A stretch of DNA of 64,000 nucleotides from Xylogone sp. PMI_703 (GCA_021399445.1 JAJTUQ010000003.1:248001-312000), one strand, 5' to 3'. Numbered from the stretch's first letter, positions 1 through 12,453 are shown. Numbers and translations: made by a program. Notes: generated by a model from the letters alone, not told the origin.

Positions 1-3000
1 TAATGCAAGCTTGACGCTCTCTTCACGCATGAGTGGGAAATGTCGAAAAGGTCGGGCTAGATATTCCTTGGCTGCACAGATGCGGAACTTATTAGTAAGA
101 ATCAGAATTAAAATCGTTGAACACCCAGATTTATCTTTGACCAGTCAGATTAGAACTACTTTATATAGTCCCCCATTATAAGCTGTGGAGGGCCGCCAAG
201 GAGCGGCAGCAGGATAGATAGACATCGACAGCAGCGGACCCCATAAGACATCTAGCATCAGGACGGCATTCTCCGCAGTCAACATCATGGGCTGGGGCGC
301 CCTGTGCTTTAATCAATGGATACAGGCTGTCAAGCATGCCCCAGAGTATCAAACCAGCAATAATCACTGGAGGTGCCATATATAGTAGGTACTCAATATG
401 GCTTCGCAGATTCTTCACTACATTCCGGACTCTTGGGGCCCTGAGGTGGATATGGCCTAACAAGAGTGCCACTATCCTGGAGGCCATATATAGTGATGAT
501 GAATTCGCTGATGGGAGAGGAGATCAAGAAAACGAGATGGTCATCGGTAGAGAGTAATTAATATCTAGTTTAATCCTGCCATATTAGGTGTATAAAAATA
601 GAAATTCGAAACTGGAATCGAAGTCGAAATATTGCGAATGTAATATTCAAGTTTCAGTTTCCGTACTCCATGTAGCCTATAATAACTAGAATGTCAACGT
701 ACTGCATTATATTGTAGTATACTGTATGCATAAACGATTTTAAATGCTGCAGTCCTTGACTTCTTGTGCAGCTGAGAGCATCAACTGCCCGAGCACGTCA
801 CTATAGGCTGAACCTTTTCCTCGATCATGAAGAGCTCTCAATTCAATGATTATATCACTTTGATTTTCCCAAATGTGAATAGATGAATAATAATAGTTAT
901 TGAAACATCTGCGCCACTTGGATTTTATGCAATTCCTCGTGAGTTTGTGTGATTACTGTATCGTGACTAGTTCACTCCTAGACTCGCACTTTTCCCGACA
1001 TGATATAATCCTCTATATCATCGTGGTAAGACGAGCACACGCGTCACGTGGCTCCCGTGCCTGGCAAGTAGGCATAACTTGCAGCTTTTAGAGCCATAAT
1101 AGTCAACTGCCTTCTTCCGTATTTTATCGGGCCATAGCCTGTGGTTGGTTAGTCATTTAATTGTAGCCACCGCTATTGCATCTCTGTATCACTACGCGGC
1201 TTCAGAGCTTCGCTGTCACAAGCCTTAATCATACGACTAACCTGCTTGCGCTATAAGGAGCATATATTGTAAATTCAGGTGATCCAATGATTCAGTCATT
1301 GTTCTATAAATTTAGAATAACTTGGGCCAAGGTGTGAAACGCTTAGGAATCTTCAGTACACGCCAAGAAATATACCAAAAGTCGAGGCGATTGACCATTG
1401 GAAGGTATTGTCGCAGTAACCGCATGTCAACTGTAGGATTGATGGACCCTGTACCAATATCGGTAGACCCTTACGTGTGCAGTCAGATGGCTATCTCGCG
1501 GGGTACTCGTACAGGTGGGCACTCTTACCCCCGGTACTGCACTGTAAGAATACGGCAGGTATTGCGACAGGGCGTGGCCACATCGAGAGTTGTTCCGTTA
1601 GGCTGGGAGCGGAGTGGGAGCGGACCAACGTACCCGCTGGCCCATCCGTCAGGCGTACATACAGTACTGTACTATGCTACTGGGTACAGTTATATTGCTG
1701 CTACCGTACTTAGGCTACGATAAATGGGGGAGTGGACCTGTCGATGCCTTGCGTAAAACACGCTAGCCAACGGGCCTTCTGGGCGAGGCACAGCACAGTA
1801 CCTCCGCACATCACCAAAACTGCGACCGGTGCTACAGCGATTAAGATCCGTATAGCGCTAGCAACGGGCGGCATATACGCGGAAACACGCGAGAACACGC
1901 GAGAGTCCTGCCATATGAAGTATGAGACACTCCTATTCCGGTATTAAAAATGTGAGATTAATACTTAATAAAAGGCAAGCTCCTCGCTCAGCCCTCTACC
2001 TTGCTAGCGGGTACTGTACTCCACCGCTGTACCTTCGTAGAGGTTATCTGTGCTGTGGGCCTTTCCAGGGTCCCATTTGCCACGGTTACTGGTACTGTGA
2101 TTTGACTCCCAACCACGCGAAAGGTTGTGACAGTGAGCTCTGTGGCATCCAGGTCTGCCAGTGAGCAAGTACGGCTGTAGTGGTAGTTCTCAACGAAAAT
2201 GATGATGAGAACATCAATTTTCCCAATGTCGTTAGTCGGCGCTCCAATTTGCCGTATTCTGCATAATTCACGATCCAGGACTATACGGAGGACTCCAAGA
2301 TGCAGGGTCCTGGCTCCAACACATGCCCAGAGGGTTAGCTAGTAGCTAGGATCTGGAGGATTGCACTGCTCCTTATCTCTCTTCGCCCCGTAAGCGCAGT
2401 AGGGGGTCCCTCCTCTGCGTTCTAAATCTCGTAGCATCTGACTCTTGGCATTCGGCGTGCATTCTCTAGACGCTGCCGCTGTTCACCCCGCACCCAGAGG
2501 CTTGCGACCTGGAACGCCTCTCCCTGCTTAAACAGGACATAAGAAGAGCCGAACCTTCGGGACCGTCCGTCACCAGCCAGATGAGGCGTCCCACAAGATC
2601 TCGGTGGCAGGCGTTCGCCGTGCTGGTCGAAGGGTTGAATCTCCCGCTCCCGATCTCCGTCGATGCAAGAGGCACCACAAGGCGCCGTAGAAGGGAGGAT
2701 GCTGCAGCCAAGTCTTTTGACGCTCACACGCGCGGGCCAACTCCCATTGTCAGCGCCCGTCCGCCCCAGAGCGTCGGAGACACAACGCGCCACCAGATGT
2801 TCTCCCATTGGATGCGGTCCCTTCTAAGCTCAGGATTGCCATTCTGCAATTTTGCCGATTACTGATGATCGCCCTCTGAATGTGAGCGAATGCACGATAC
2901 GTATAGGCGAAGACCGTTGCTGTGGCTTGCTAGCTGGCAATGGGGAGGGTGGCATCAAAACCACAACCACTCCTCTTCCACAGTCCCGAGGTTCCTCTTG

Positions 3001-4546
3001 AGTCGAGATCGAGGGATGAGTGATCCCGTGGACTCCCAGTGGCATCATTACCTATCCCACAAGCCTAGTACTTCCTAACTTCAAGCTAAAGACCGTGGAT
3101 CAAACGTGCAGCCCTCGCCTGAGTACGCAGCTTTGCCTACGGAGTAGCATCTGGCCTTAGCTCATGGAAGCAATCTTATGGACCCGGGAGGCAGCACTGG
3201 GCTCTAAAACGGACTATAGTCATTCGGCGGCAGCCGCCGTGGTTTAGAGTATTTGCGCATTCAGGGACCTACTCTCACCATAGGGTCGGACTTCGAATTC
3301 GGGTAGAAAACAAGGAAATAAGGCTGTGCCCGGACTCCACGCAACCCAAATTGCCAAGGGTTGAATTTTTAGGCTTTTTATCCTTTTGGATCTAAGTGAC
3401 CCTATCCGGCATCTAAGTGCTGGCTTCCAGTGCTCTGGTTGATTACTAACCAGACCAGATTGGGTATTATGGACTTTTTTGCCCCAAGAGGCATTTATCC
3501 ATAGGATTCCACGAAAGTGCACCGACAGAAAAGTGTGGTAATTATATTGCGGCCTGTACCACCAAGTACAGTTTTAGGTTCTTACATGTATGGGTACTGG
3601 ACTTGGTTAGAAGATATTAGAGCTAGCCCTTGGCCCTGGCTCTTCTAGCATCCCCAGCCAATCATGCCGCTATCAATCAGAGGCCTAATCCAGCAAGGGC
3701 TTAGGGGCTTAGTTTTTCGTATTTATCCCAAACACCCCGCAGAACTTCCATGCAGCCCCACACGGTCGGTGCGTGCGGCCTATTGGCTCGGTCACTTGCC
3801 CCCAACCGCGGCGTGGCTGGAGTGCATCAGCTGGGCCAATCACGCCACACCCGCTTCCGCAACGGATGCTGTTATGGCCTCATTCTTCAGGCCGCAACGC
3901 AGTCACTGTACGCACGGCTTGCATCTCACTCCGCCAGGGACTTTGCAACCCATGGACTAATTGGGCATCTGTTGATGCTGAATACGGTTTCTATTGGCGA
4001 ATCAAACCCGAGTCTACGGCTGGTAATTTGATTACTACGTTATTTATGCATACATGTATACATACACATACATGAGACTGGAGGGATGCGCACCAAACTA
4101 AAACCAATCTGATTTTAGGGATCCCATGGTGCTACACCAGATTAAATCAATTGCATCCCCAGCCTGGTCTGAATACCATAATCGAACATTCGGAATGTCT
4201 GCACTGCGGCCTCGTCCGTGTCTCGAACCCCTCTCGCTCCCTTAAATACTGGCTGGCCTCCTCCGCCGTGCTGCTGGGGGCAAGCTGGAGATATCCCTTT
4301 TTGTAGAGTAGCATCTGGCATCTGAATGCCACAGGACCGGTGCAGATGGCTTTGAACCACGCAGCTGGGGAGATGAGAGCGGAGGAGGAGGAGTTCGTGC
4401 GTATGTATACCTGGTGGACGGCGGTCCGCTCAGGGCACAGTAAGTCATCTTTTTGCCACACCACGCAGAGACACACACACACACACACACACACTCTCTC
4501 TCTCTCTTTCTCCTCTCCCCGGGCGCACCTGTTGGTCGAGAACTGA
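1..4546. other. Gene-poor left flank
   Basis: I see no supportable gene here. Open frames of 60 to 130 codons occur on both strands, but none shows a recognisable domain, a conserved motif or a consistent splice pattern. The stretch at about 2.4-2.9 kb is GC-richer and carries overlapping frames on both strands, which is what GC-rich non-coding DNA gives. Short local repeats are present, for example a 10-bp tandem GGGAGCGGAG-like unit near 1604-1623 and doubled GCGAGAACAC near 1880-1905. I find no long terminal repeat or terminal inverted repeat by eye. Confidence 0.5.
4470..4512. repeat. (CA)n-(CT)n compound microsatellite
   Basis: An uninterrupted run of about ten CA units passes directly into about seven CT units and then a pyrimidine-rich tail. 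It lies roughly 180 bp upstream of the bHLH start codon, so it is either in the promoter or 5' leader or in an upstream intron of that gene. Length variation between strains is expected for such a tract. Confidence 0.9.
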
Positions 4547-4687
4547 TTTTCATCCATTGAATTAGTAGATCTAGTTGCCACCCCGAGTCAGCATGAAGAT
4601 CCAGAGATTCGACACCACGACCTCACAAAGCCCGGGCCAGAAGCAACTTACGACAGTCCTGGTCTGCAACACCACACACAACCTTAC

Positions 4688-5299
4688 ATGATCAACCCTC
4701 TATCTTCGGTTGAGTTGCTCTCGGAAGAAGAGCTGAACATCTACAACGACCTGAACTTTGACTTCAACGACCTCCTGAACGGAGAGATCAATGTGGACAT
4801 GATAGACATTGGCAGAGTCATGACGCCTGGCTTCACCCCCGCACCGACCCTGGCGGAGACTCCATGGCCAGAGCGGGGCGGTGAGGAAGAAGAAGAAGAA
4901 GAGGCTGAAGACGAACCAGTCGTCAATATCAAGAGTCCCGTCGCGGACGCCAATGCTGCGGAGCGCGAAATCAAACCACGGCGTCACCACACCGTGGAGA
5001 AGCGCTACCGAGCGAACCTGAACGAGAAGATTGCCTGCCTTGATCGGCTGGTCTCAGGAGAATGCAAAGATGCCATATCAGAGAAGGCTCGAGCCGAAGC
5101 GCTGGCTCAGGCTCAGGCTCAGGCAAATGGCACAGGAAAGCCCAAGGCCTACCGGCAGAACAAGACAGCAGTGCTGTCCAAGGCGATCCAGTACATACAA
5201 GATTTGCAGCAGGACAACACCAAGCTGAGGGACGGCATAGACCTGCTTAGGAAACGAGCGGTAGAGGCGCGAAAGTCCTTGGCCGAGGACGGGTTATAG
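4688..5299 (+). CDS. SREBP-type bHLH transcription factor
   Basis: A 203-aa reading from the first ATG. An acidic N-terminal half has a Glu run at about residues 66-72. A basic helix-loop-helix follows at about 98-190: basic region RRHHTVEKRYRANLNEKI, a long Ala/Gln-rich loop (about 120-155), and helix 2 with AVLSKAIQYIQDLQ followed by a leucine-zipper-like tail. The Tyr in EKRYR is the residue that marks SREBP-class bHLH proteins, which bind both E-boxes and sterol elements. There is no transmembrane segment, so it resembles soluble fungal SREBP-like factors rather than membrane-anchored Sre1/SrbA. The frame stays open upstream to 4547 with plausible coding sequence (EDPEIRHHDL, PGPEATYDSP), so the real start may lie in an upstream exon. 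Direct targets cannot be read from the sequence; CACGTG sites elsewhere in the window are candidates only. Confidence 0.8.
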   Translation: MINPLSSVELLSEEELNIYNDLNFDFNDLLNGEINVDMIDIGRVMTPGFTPAPTLAETPWPERGGEEEEEEEAEDEPVVNIKSPVADANAAEREIKPRRHHTVEKRYRANLNEKIACLDRLVSGECKDAISEKARAEALAQAQAQANGTGKPKAYRQNKTAVLSKAIQYIQDLQQDNTKLRDGIDLLRKRAVEARKSLAEDGL

Positions 5300-5317
5300 C
5301 GTTTTCTTGATGGATAC

Positions 5318-5580
5318 GCACGTATCTATCTTTTTGGATTTTATTTTCATTTTTTCTAATTTTTCTATTTTTATTTTGAGCATTTTCTTTTTTTTTTCTT
5401 CCTAATTTTCTCCTTTGGATTTTTCATTTTTCCTATTCTCTGTTTTTCCTTTGATTCCCTCTTAAACTTATTCTATTTTCTCATTTTGATCTCCCCTGGG
5501 CTATCTGGCTACCTCGATTTTACCTCTCCTTTCGAATTTCCCGGCTCTTAGTTTCCATGTTTCTTTTTCGCGGAAGCCTC
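5318..5580 (+). other. T-rich 3' flank of the bHLH gene
   Basis: Directly after the bHLH stop codon about 250 bases on the plus strand are strongly pyrimidine-biased, with repeated runs of T broken by single C, A or G. It fits a 3' UTR or terminator region. I see no coding potential. Confidence 0.6.
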
Positions 5581-8500
5581 ATGAGCTGAGGGCCGGGCTC
5601 GAATTGCTCCCCTTCTATGCGGGGGAACAAACAGAAGGTTCCACCTATACCGTAGAGCGGTAACGCAATTAACGACCCTGATGCTGCAATGTAATTAGAG
5701 ATGCAATATAAAGACGAACTTGAACGGATGCTTGTACACGTGTTCTTGCTGAAAGAGTGAACGGTTGCATTAGGATCCCAATACTGTAACGCGCTTCAGC
5801 CCAGATGGGGCAATTGGCCTGCCAATGTTGGGTTGCTGCTGGGTTGCTGCTGCTGCTGATGCCCTGGGACGCCCTGCAATCCTCTCTCCATCTATGTGAT
5901 CGCACTCTAGCTACCAGTAGTTTGCCTCGTGCTTCAGCAATCAATCTTGTGGCTCCTGGCTAGTCGTAGTTATGCCTGTCATGCATATTACAGGGGCGTG
6001 TGCCATTTCCCTCGGTCCCACCGGCCGAGGGGATACGCGTATACAATGTAGCCGGCGCCGTCCCAAGTCCGTTTCGAGGCCGTGTCAAGCCTATGGGATG
6101 GCTGCAGCAGCTGGAAGAGCTTCAGCACCGGCACCAATCTGGCGCGAGGAATCGAGGAAGGAATCGATCGCGGGCCCTGGCCGGTGCTTGAGCAATTGGC
6201 AATGCGGACGGTTTCTTGAGCTTCTTGAGCTTCTTTCCCCAGCACTACCAATGTGTATTTGCACTCCTCAGATCCTCCAGCTCGCGATACTGCCAGTCTC
6301 CCAAACTCTGAGGTCGATGTTCTCGCAGTCCTTTCTTTCCCGTCTGATGTCTGTGGGCCCGTTTGGTGCGTGCTCGTGTTCTCCGCCAGCCCCTACGCTG
6401 CTGATGTTACAACACTTCCCTGTATCGCCGCCCGTCCTGTGTGGATCGAATCTCGCGTTATCTAGTTTGGTTCTGTCCTAGCCCGTTTCCCGCACCGCTC
6501 TAGCGCTATTGTTTCCTCGTATGACCCGTTCTTCCTGGCAGGCCTCGCATTCCAAGGCCACTGGGCAGACGTTTCTCGATGCTTGGCCGCAAGCTCACAG
6601 GCACAGCGTGCCCGGCGCAGGCAGCCCCCGGTCTTGATTGCTGTAGGCTGCCAAAGCTCGCCGCGCGGAGGTCGGTGGAGCTGCTTGGCTGGCTGGCTGG
6701 CTGGCTGGGCTCTGATTGCTCTGCGACGTTAGGTGGGTATATTAGAGCGATGACCGGCGACCCGGTGCTGTGGTCTCAGAGAGGGGCAGGCTGCTGGCTC
6801 AACTAGCACCACCAGCCAAGCCGGCCGGCTCACTGGGTCTCGCGCCGAGATGGAAAGTCTAATTTGAGGTTCAACTTGGGCTGCCGGTGGAGAAGATGGC
6901 GAATGCTACCGATACTGCCCAGCGAGGACGGTCGGGGGAAAGTCAGCTGGAGTTGACCTGTACGTGTATACGGTACGTGCTGACCATCTATCCTCCTATG
7001 CTTGAATCAATAGTCAACGGCGCAATTCATCATCGATGGTTTGGGTTCACGTAGGCTCGTCACCACGACGTTCGTCCATCGAGCGCCACCACAACGCTCT
7101 TCTACCCCCAGGGGTGCGGGCTCGGTCTCGCTTTGTATACGGATGAAGGTCTAGGCGTGGGAAGTCGCCTAGTTTATGTCTGCCCGGAAATGCCCCTGGC
7201 CATATACGGAGGCGGATAGGTCCTAAGCAAGACCTGGCCTAGAGTGGGCGTTTGCACCAGAACGCTTGCAACAGCAGTGGCACCACCATTGCCTGCACGT
7301 GCCGCCACGTCCACCATCCGCCCACCGACTTCCGCGTATGGGGAGAAAGGCTCGTGCCGGCAAAGCTTGCCACAGTAGTACCGCTAGTACCAGACGTTAT
7401 GGCACAGCAACATCGATTGAGCCAATGTCACGGGGTTTTCGACTAGGCTCTGTTTCCGGGGAGGACACCTAGGCACTGCCGCGACGGGCCTGGCGTGAGC
7501 GAACTGGGGTTGAGGCAGATGCTCATGGGAATCTGATGAGATTTCTATGCTTACTGTAGAAGAAGATAGAATCTCCTATGCTTATTATTAGTATTTAAGT
7601 CAACCGGTTTGTCCGAGGGTCTGAACTCTAATCTCAGTTACACAGGACTTCGGGATGTCGGTGAAAAGCACCAAGCTGGCTGACCTTCTTCGCGTTGGAC
7701 AGTCGGTTATCAGTAGGAATGGTTAACAGTATTGCTCTTGATTGATGGGATCAGCTAGTTATTATTCTTGTTTTATTTTTTTTTCCCCAATCTTGTAGAT
7801 CATAGACGCTAGAGTGTAATAAAATGAGTATATCGACAGCTAATAAGATAAGTCTCGGCATTATAAGATGATATATTTATGCCTTCATTGATATAGTTTG
7901 AAGCTTATAGACTTGAGCTTGAAAATATCTATTCTGATAAAAACGGTGGATAGAGTGAGTGCGAGTTCGCCAAAAGTTGCTTGCTGATTGATCATCCAAA
8001 CATTGTGCTTGAGATTATATAGAGGGCGGTATGGAAACACGCCCGTAATACTAGTCTGATCTTCCCCTCCTATGCATTACCCAAGCCTGCCGTTGCACAT
8101 ATGATTACGGCCACCCTCCATATTAAGTACGAGTACTAGTACTGAGCTGCTGGTTAGTATCCCCGTGTAAGTCGGACACCATCCTAACTTGAGGCTGTAG
8201 AACTTGTCCGACAACCTCAACAACTGCCCTACTATTGAAGACTTATTTTGGCTTGAAAGCTCTCGCAAATTAGGCACCGGCCTGGTATACTCCTCTCCAC
8301 CATCCAGTCCACCCGGAGTACATAAGACCTGAAATGCTTGTCTCAGCTGCCTTAAACCTGAGCTTCCAACTTCTACAAGATGGCCAAGTTCTGGCAAATA
8401 AGAATCTCTGAATTTTTTGGAATCGGCTGGTTGTCCTCCATGGTCCGTTTAGGCGAAGACCACAATTCCTGGTGGCATCAGGGCATGATACTTGTAATTT

Positions 8501-9691
8501 GTATTCACCTTTATTCTGGCTTTTTTTTTCGCTGCCAGATATTGGGTACGTGGCCTCATGGAGCGCTTTCTTGGCCACCGAAATGATCCCACTCAAGCAG
8601 GCAATATGTGCTGTAAATATACCGAGTATATATCATGCGCGCTACAGCGGGATCCAAATAGACTGGCCCATGGTTTGCTGTCTCGAGACTGCTCTTTGCT
8701 GGCATCAACCTCTAGCGACTGGTGGAATCCTATAACAGATTCTTACATTCATCTTTTCACATTCGCTAGTAGATGGCTGTATGAGGAAGCCGGATTCTGC
8801 TTCTATTGGAAATATAGGAGAGGATTGTTGCGACCATTGTTGTTTCTACACTCTCATGATGTGTTTTTATATGAGAGTCTGACTGATTTTTCAACTTTTC
8901 GTCTGTATGAACATTTGCCAATATTGGAGGTTTTAGAGCAAGAAGTCATCGATTATATTAATCATAGATAGAGCGGTATGTTTTACTTCTGCTTAGAAAG
9001 TTTTCTCTATTGAATAGGTTTAAGCACTCGACATTTGAAAATGTGAAATTAAAAGCAATGCTCCCACATTCACACCTGTCATTTATCGAATGGGATAGGT
9101 TCTTTACCAGTGGCACTTGTGATATCCTTTCAATTATAATAATGGTTTTTTGCTCGAATGCTAAAGCTGATACAAAACCATACTGAATTTATAGGTTATG
9201 AGAGCACTTCTTTAGTTTGAATGACTTGAATATGAATATGTTAACTACTAGGACACAAGAGATAATGCAAGTATCTGAAGATTTAATCCTTGTAAGATTA
9301 TGAAAGTAGAAGTCCAAATCGATAAAAGACGTTGACATAGATACTGGATATTACTTTGAACGTAGAAGCCTTCATTATAATATAATGAAAGCTTTAGGAC
9401 ACAGAAGCAAAATGTTGGAGACAAGACAAAAGGTAGAGGACAGGTATAGGGAGTGAGTCACCGGATTGCCTGAGAAGCCCACGGTTACGAATGATTCCAT
9501 GCTTAATAGATTCATGGCCATACCAGACCTCCACCCATATATAATTATAATGCTGCGTTGCTGAAACAACAACCGGGATAGCCATTATATGTAATATTCA
9601 TTAAGGATCGTTCGTTAATCTTCCCGTTTATATAACACCAGGCGCCTGAAGAAACCAGTTATAGGAGATTAGGTATGTCAGTAGCGGTATC
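5581..9691. other. Intergenic stretch, no supportable gene
   Basis: Frames of 60 to 170 codons occur at about 5.97-6.48, 7.25-7.47 and 8.08-8.97 kb but lack any motif I can place. The minus-strand frames at 8077-8596 and the plus-strand frame at 8558-8971 might be decayed coding DNA, without evidence for a family. Simple repeats include CTG units near 5836-5860 and a GGCT tetranucleotide run at about 6684-6710. From about 7.5 kb rightwards base composition becomes AT-rich. Confidence 0.5.
6684..6710. repeat. GGCT tetranucleotide repeat
   Basis: Five consecutive GGCT units form a short tandem array inside otherwise non-coding, GC-rich DNA. Confidence 0.85.
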
Positions 9692-11542
9692 TCACACTTC
9701 AACGTTGACACTGGTAACCGTAGTTGTGGTTCGGGATTTCAGGCCATCAAGTCCGGCTTGATCGACGTCCATCACAGAGGGCGATATCTCGTCCATAAGA
9801 GAGTAGACTGGAAGATTATGAATCGGCACAAACGCATCTTTTGTCAATCTGGTAGTATATTCTCCAGTAAACACTCCTATTTCGAAAGAATTGACTTTGC
9901 TGCTGCGGTCCCTTGCTTGCAGGCAAGACTGGATCAAGCCATCTAGAGGCAAATACACAAGGCGATCGCATCCGAGCTCGTGGCAGATTTCTTTGGTGGT
10001 TTTAGAATAGGCAATTAGCTTCTCTTTCCTGCTGAGATTAATTCCATAGATGTGGTTATGCCTGGGAGATGTCAGTCTTGTAATGATAAGAAACATAAGG
10101 CCGCGTGTTTGAGGAATCCCACCTGATTGGGGGTGAGCAAGAAGCAAAAAACACCTTCTTTGCTCCGGCATTTCGTGCTATCTTTATGATTTCCCTTGAA
10201 GTTGTTCCTCTTACAATACTATCATCAATGATCAGGATATTTCGGCCTACGAATTCTTCCTCGACTGCGGTAATCTTGCGCCACACCCCGGTTCTGCGTT
10301 GGCTCTGTCCGGGAGTAATGAACGTCCTAAAGACATAGCGATTTTTAACCAAACCTTGCGAGTAAGGCTTGTTCAGGTGCTGAGCAGCTGCGAGTGCACA
10401 TGTATTGCTGGTTTCTGGAACGGGCATGATGACATCAATGTCGTCCAAGCTGTTGCCAAATTCAATTTTGAGGGCTTTAGTAAGAGCAATCCCCATATTT
10501 TGCCGGCTCTTATGAACACTAATTCCATCCATCACACTCTCAGGGCGAGCAAAGTACACATACTCGAAGATATCAGGAGTATAGGATAAGGCTGGACGAA
10601 CTGTTTTCAATAACGGCCTGTCACTCGTCGCAGGAAAGATGACGGCTTGCCCTGTTATCCTATCAGAATGTCTCACTCACAATATACAGGATATGGTATG
10701 CAACTATCCCTAATGGAACTTACCGGGTTCTACATCTCTGATGTTCGTGAAATCTAACTTGTTAAGTGCTACGCTCTCACTACTGAACATATAGTCGATG
10801 GATCCATCCGCGTTCTCTCTCTCTCCGTACACGAGGGGTTTGATGCCGTGCGCATCACGAAATCCTACTAAACCAAGCCCGGAGATCATCATGATGCAGG
10901 CAAAGGAGCCCTCGCACAAGGCGTATAACTCAGCCAAAGCATCAAAAATTGACTTGATCGTAATCGATTTGCGCGTGATGCACTTCTGCATCAGCTCCTC
11001 CATAAAGATGCAGAGCAATAGCTCCGAATCTGAACCGGCATGGAGCAAAGAACTGGCTCCGAGATGTTTTTGTAGGAAATCCGTATTCACGATATTTCCA
11101 TTCTGCAGCAACAATGGTCAGACTCAAACAGAACTTAATTGAGAGGTACTGACGTGGACTAAGTGTATCTCCAGTGGATATTGCCGTGTGAATGGCTGGG
11201 CTTCGGAGCAATGTAGCGATCCTGAAGTGGGATACCTCACTATGGAAATTGACCAAGTCAGACTACACACTACTACATACAGCACCAGACGGACTGATGT
11301 GAATACGTACAGTGCCCTATACCCATGTGCCCATTCAACTCAGCAATTGAGGCGCCTTTCGCCCCAAATACTTCTGTCGTTAAACCAATTCCCTTGTGCT
11401 GGTATGATTGTCCGTACTCGTCTGAAGTAGCAATGCCGGCGGCGTCTTGGCCCCGGTGCTGAAGGATTATTCCAGCTTCCAGTAATTCAGGAGCAGCAGC
11501 ATGTTGCGTATTACCCAACAGCAGGCCATTAATTCCGCACAT
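9692..11542 (-). CDS. Amidophosphoribosyltransferase (PurF/Ade4 family), possible NRPS-linked paralogue
   Basis: Catalyses the first committed purine step: PRPP plus glutamine to phosphoribosylamine. Five exons splice cleanly: 11542-11311, 11239-11154, 11102-10724, 10651-10123 and 10061-9692, giving 531 aa, close to the usual 500-570 aa. Visible motifs are the N-terminal MCGI (the nucleophile Cys2 is exposed after Met removal), LQHRGQDAAGIAT, GHLRYPT, HNGN, DSELLL, the flexible-loop region KNRYVFRTFI and the PRPP-binding ILIIDDSIVRGTTS. All core catalytic motifs are present. Unusual for the family as I recall it: RYPT-SGSLHC-SEAQPF with TRQYPLEIHLVHNGN, where most members have AGSSANSEAQPF and a YVNSPYG-type segment, and VWRKI where VRRKL is usual. 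It starts 911 bp from the NRPS start on the opposite strand. It could be the only housekeeping copy or a cluster-specific second copy; that needs the rest of the genome. Confidence 0.93.
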
Positions 11543-12453
11543 AGTGGCTAAAGAAGGATCGCTGAAGCAGTGTTCAGCAGTAGATTGTCTCGAACAATAA
11601 TTATTACTCAGATTATTTTCCCTGGTGGTAGATGAGCGAGTCGGGGAGTTAACTTCAGCACCATCATGGTAGGCGGGGCCGAAGATCGATTCTATAGCAA
11701 TTAATACTCAACAAATCCGTGATCTATACAAAGCCATGGTTTGAAGGGGCAAACGTCCAGATGAACTGCGCCGGGTCGCATTGTGCTATCCCAGGGCAAG
11801 CAGGGCCTTGCGTGATTGGGTCGCGTCATGTAAGAGTGGGTAGAAACGTTCAAGCGCCCGTTGTCCAGAGAGAGTGGAAGTGAAGGCTTGAAGCTGGCAC
11901 GAGAGAAGGGACGATGGGCCAAAGTGATGGATGATGCCACTGCCCTTACAGCATCGGAAGGGGCCGAAGCCCAACCCGCTCCCCTTCCTGCATGTTGGAG
12001 CATGGCACCTACTGCACCGCATGATGCCACGCTGCCACGCTTGGCTGCCCTGATACCGCATACAGGGGGCTGGCATCTCAGATGTTGCGCTCGGAGATGC
12101 TGGCGAGATTATCCGCGGCGCTCTCATGGCCTAGTAACAGTTCGGTCCTGGCATCATCAGCAGAGTCGCAGAGTGATGCTTCCCCAATGGTCTGTGCCTT
12201 CCTGGCTCAGGAGCTCTTGATGGCTCGCGGTCAAGTATATTTCGTTATAACTGATCTGCTTCTTCGCGGTCGCAGTCCAATAGGTCTTACCGTGTTTCTT
12301 CTCGCCCTCCCCCCAGACTTCTGTCTCCTATTTTCCCATTGCCATTGTATACCAGAGCAGAACACTTCAAGCTGGTTCTTCTCCCGTTCATTACACTCAC
12401 TATCCATCGCCATAACCCGGCGCTCTCATTGTTGCTGCCATCACATCATAATC
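11543..12453. promoter_or_regulatory. Divergent promoter shared by the amidophosphoribosyltransferase and the NRPS
   Basis: The 911 bp between the two start codons hold no convincing gene. An in-frame extension of the NRPS to an ATG at 12082 is open, but its sequence is low-complexity and unlike an NRPS. A CCAAT pentamer lies at 12277-12281, about 175 bp before the NRPS start, and ATTGG (CCAAT on the minus strand) is near 11815. The 14-bp palindromic site at 11954-11967 is listed separately. The arrangement allows both genes to be controlled together. Confidence 0.7.
11954..11967. promoter_or_regulatory. TCGG-N6-CCGA palindrome (UaY/Ppr1-like zinc-cluster site)
   Basis: The sequence is TCGGAAGGGGCCGA: perfect inverted TCGG/CCGA half-sites with six bases between. 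This spacing and flanking base is the form reported for the Zn2Cys6 regulators UaY (purine use, Aspergillus nidulans) and Ppr1 (pyrimidine, yeast). It sits 413 bp upstream of the amidophosphoribosyltransferase start and 487 bp upstream of the NRPS start. The match is seen directly; binding is inference, and an 8-base specification can occur by chance. Confidence 0.45.

Noticed and set aside
2422..2865. Overlapping frames of about 94 to 128 codons on both strands
   Set aside because: GC-rich composition explains open frames on both strands; no family motif and no codon pattern of a real gene.
4142..4360. Possible tRNA T-arm (GGTTCGAGAC) on the minus strand
   Set aside because: The flanking bases do not form the T stem and no acceptor or anticodon arm is found.
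5972..6481. 169-codon plus-strand frame
   Set aside because: No recognisable domain, biased composition, and competing frames on both strands of the same stretch.
8077..8971. Several frames on both strands that might be a decayed gene
   Set aside because: I could not align any part to a family or join the frames by plausible introns.
12082..12453. N-terminal extension of the NRPS to an upstream ATG
   Set aside because: The frame is open, but the sequence is promoter-like, contains a CCAAT box and does not resemble an NRPS; the ATG at 12454 is a better start.
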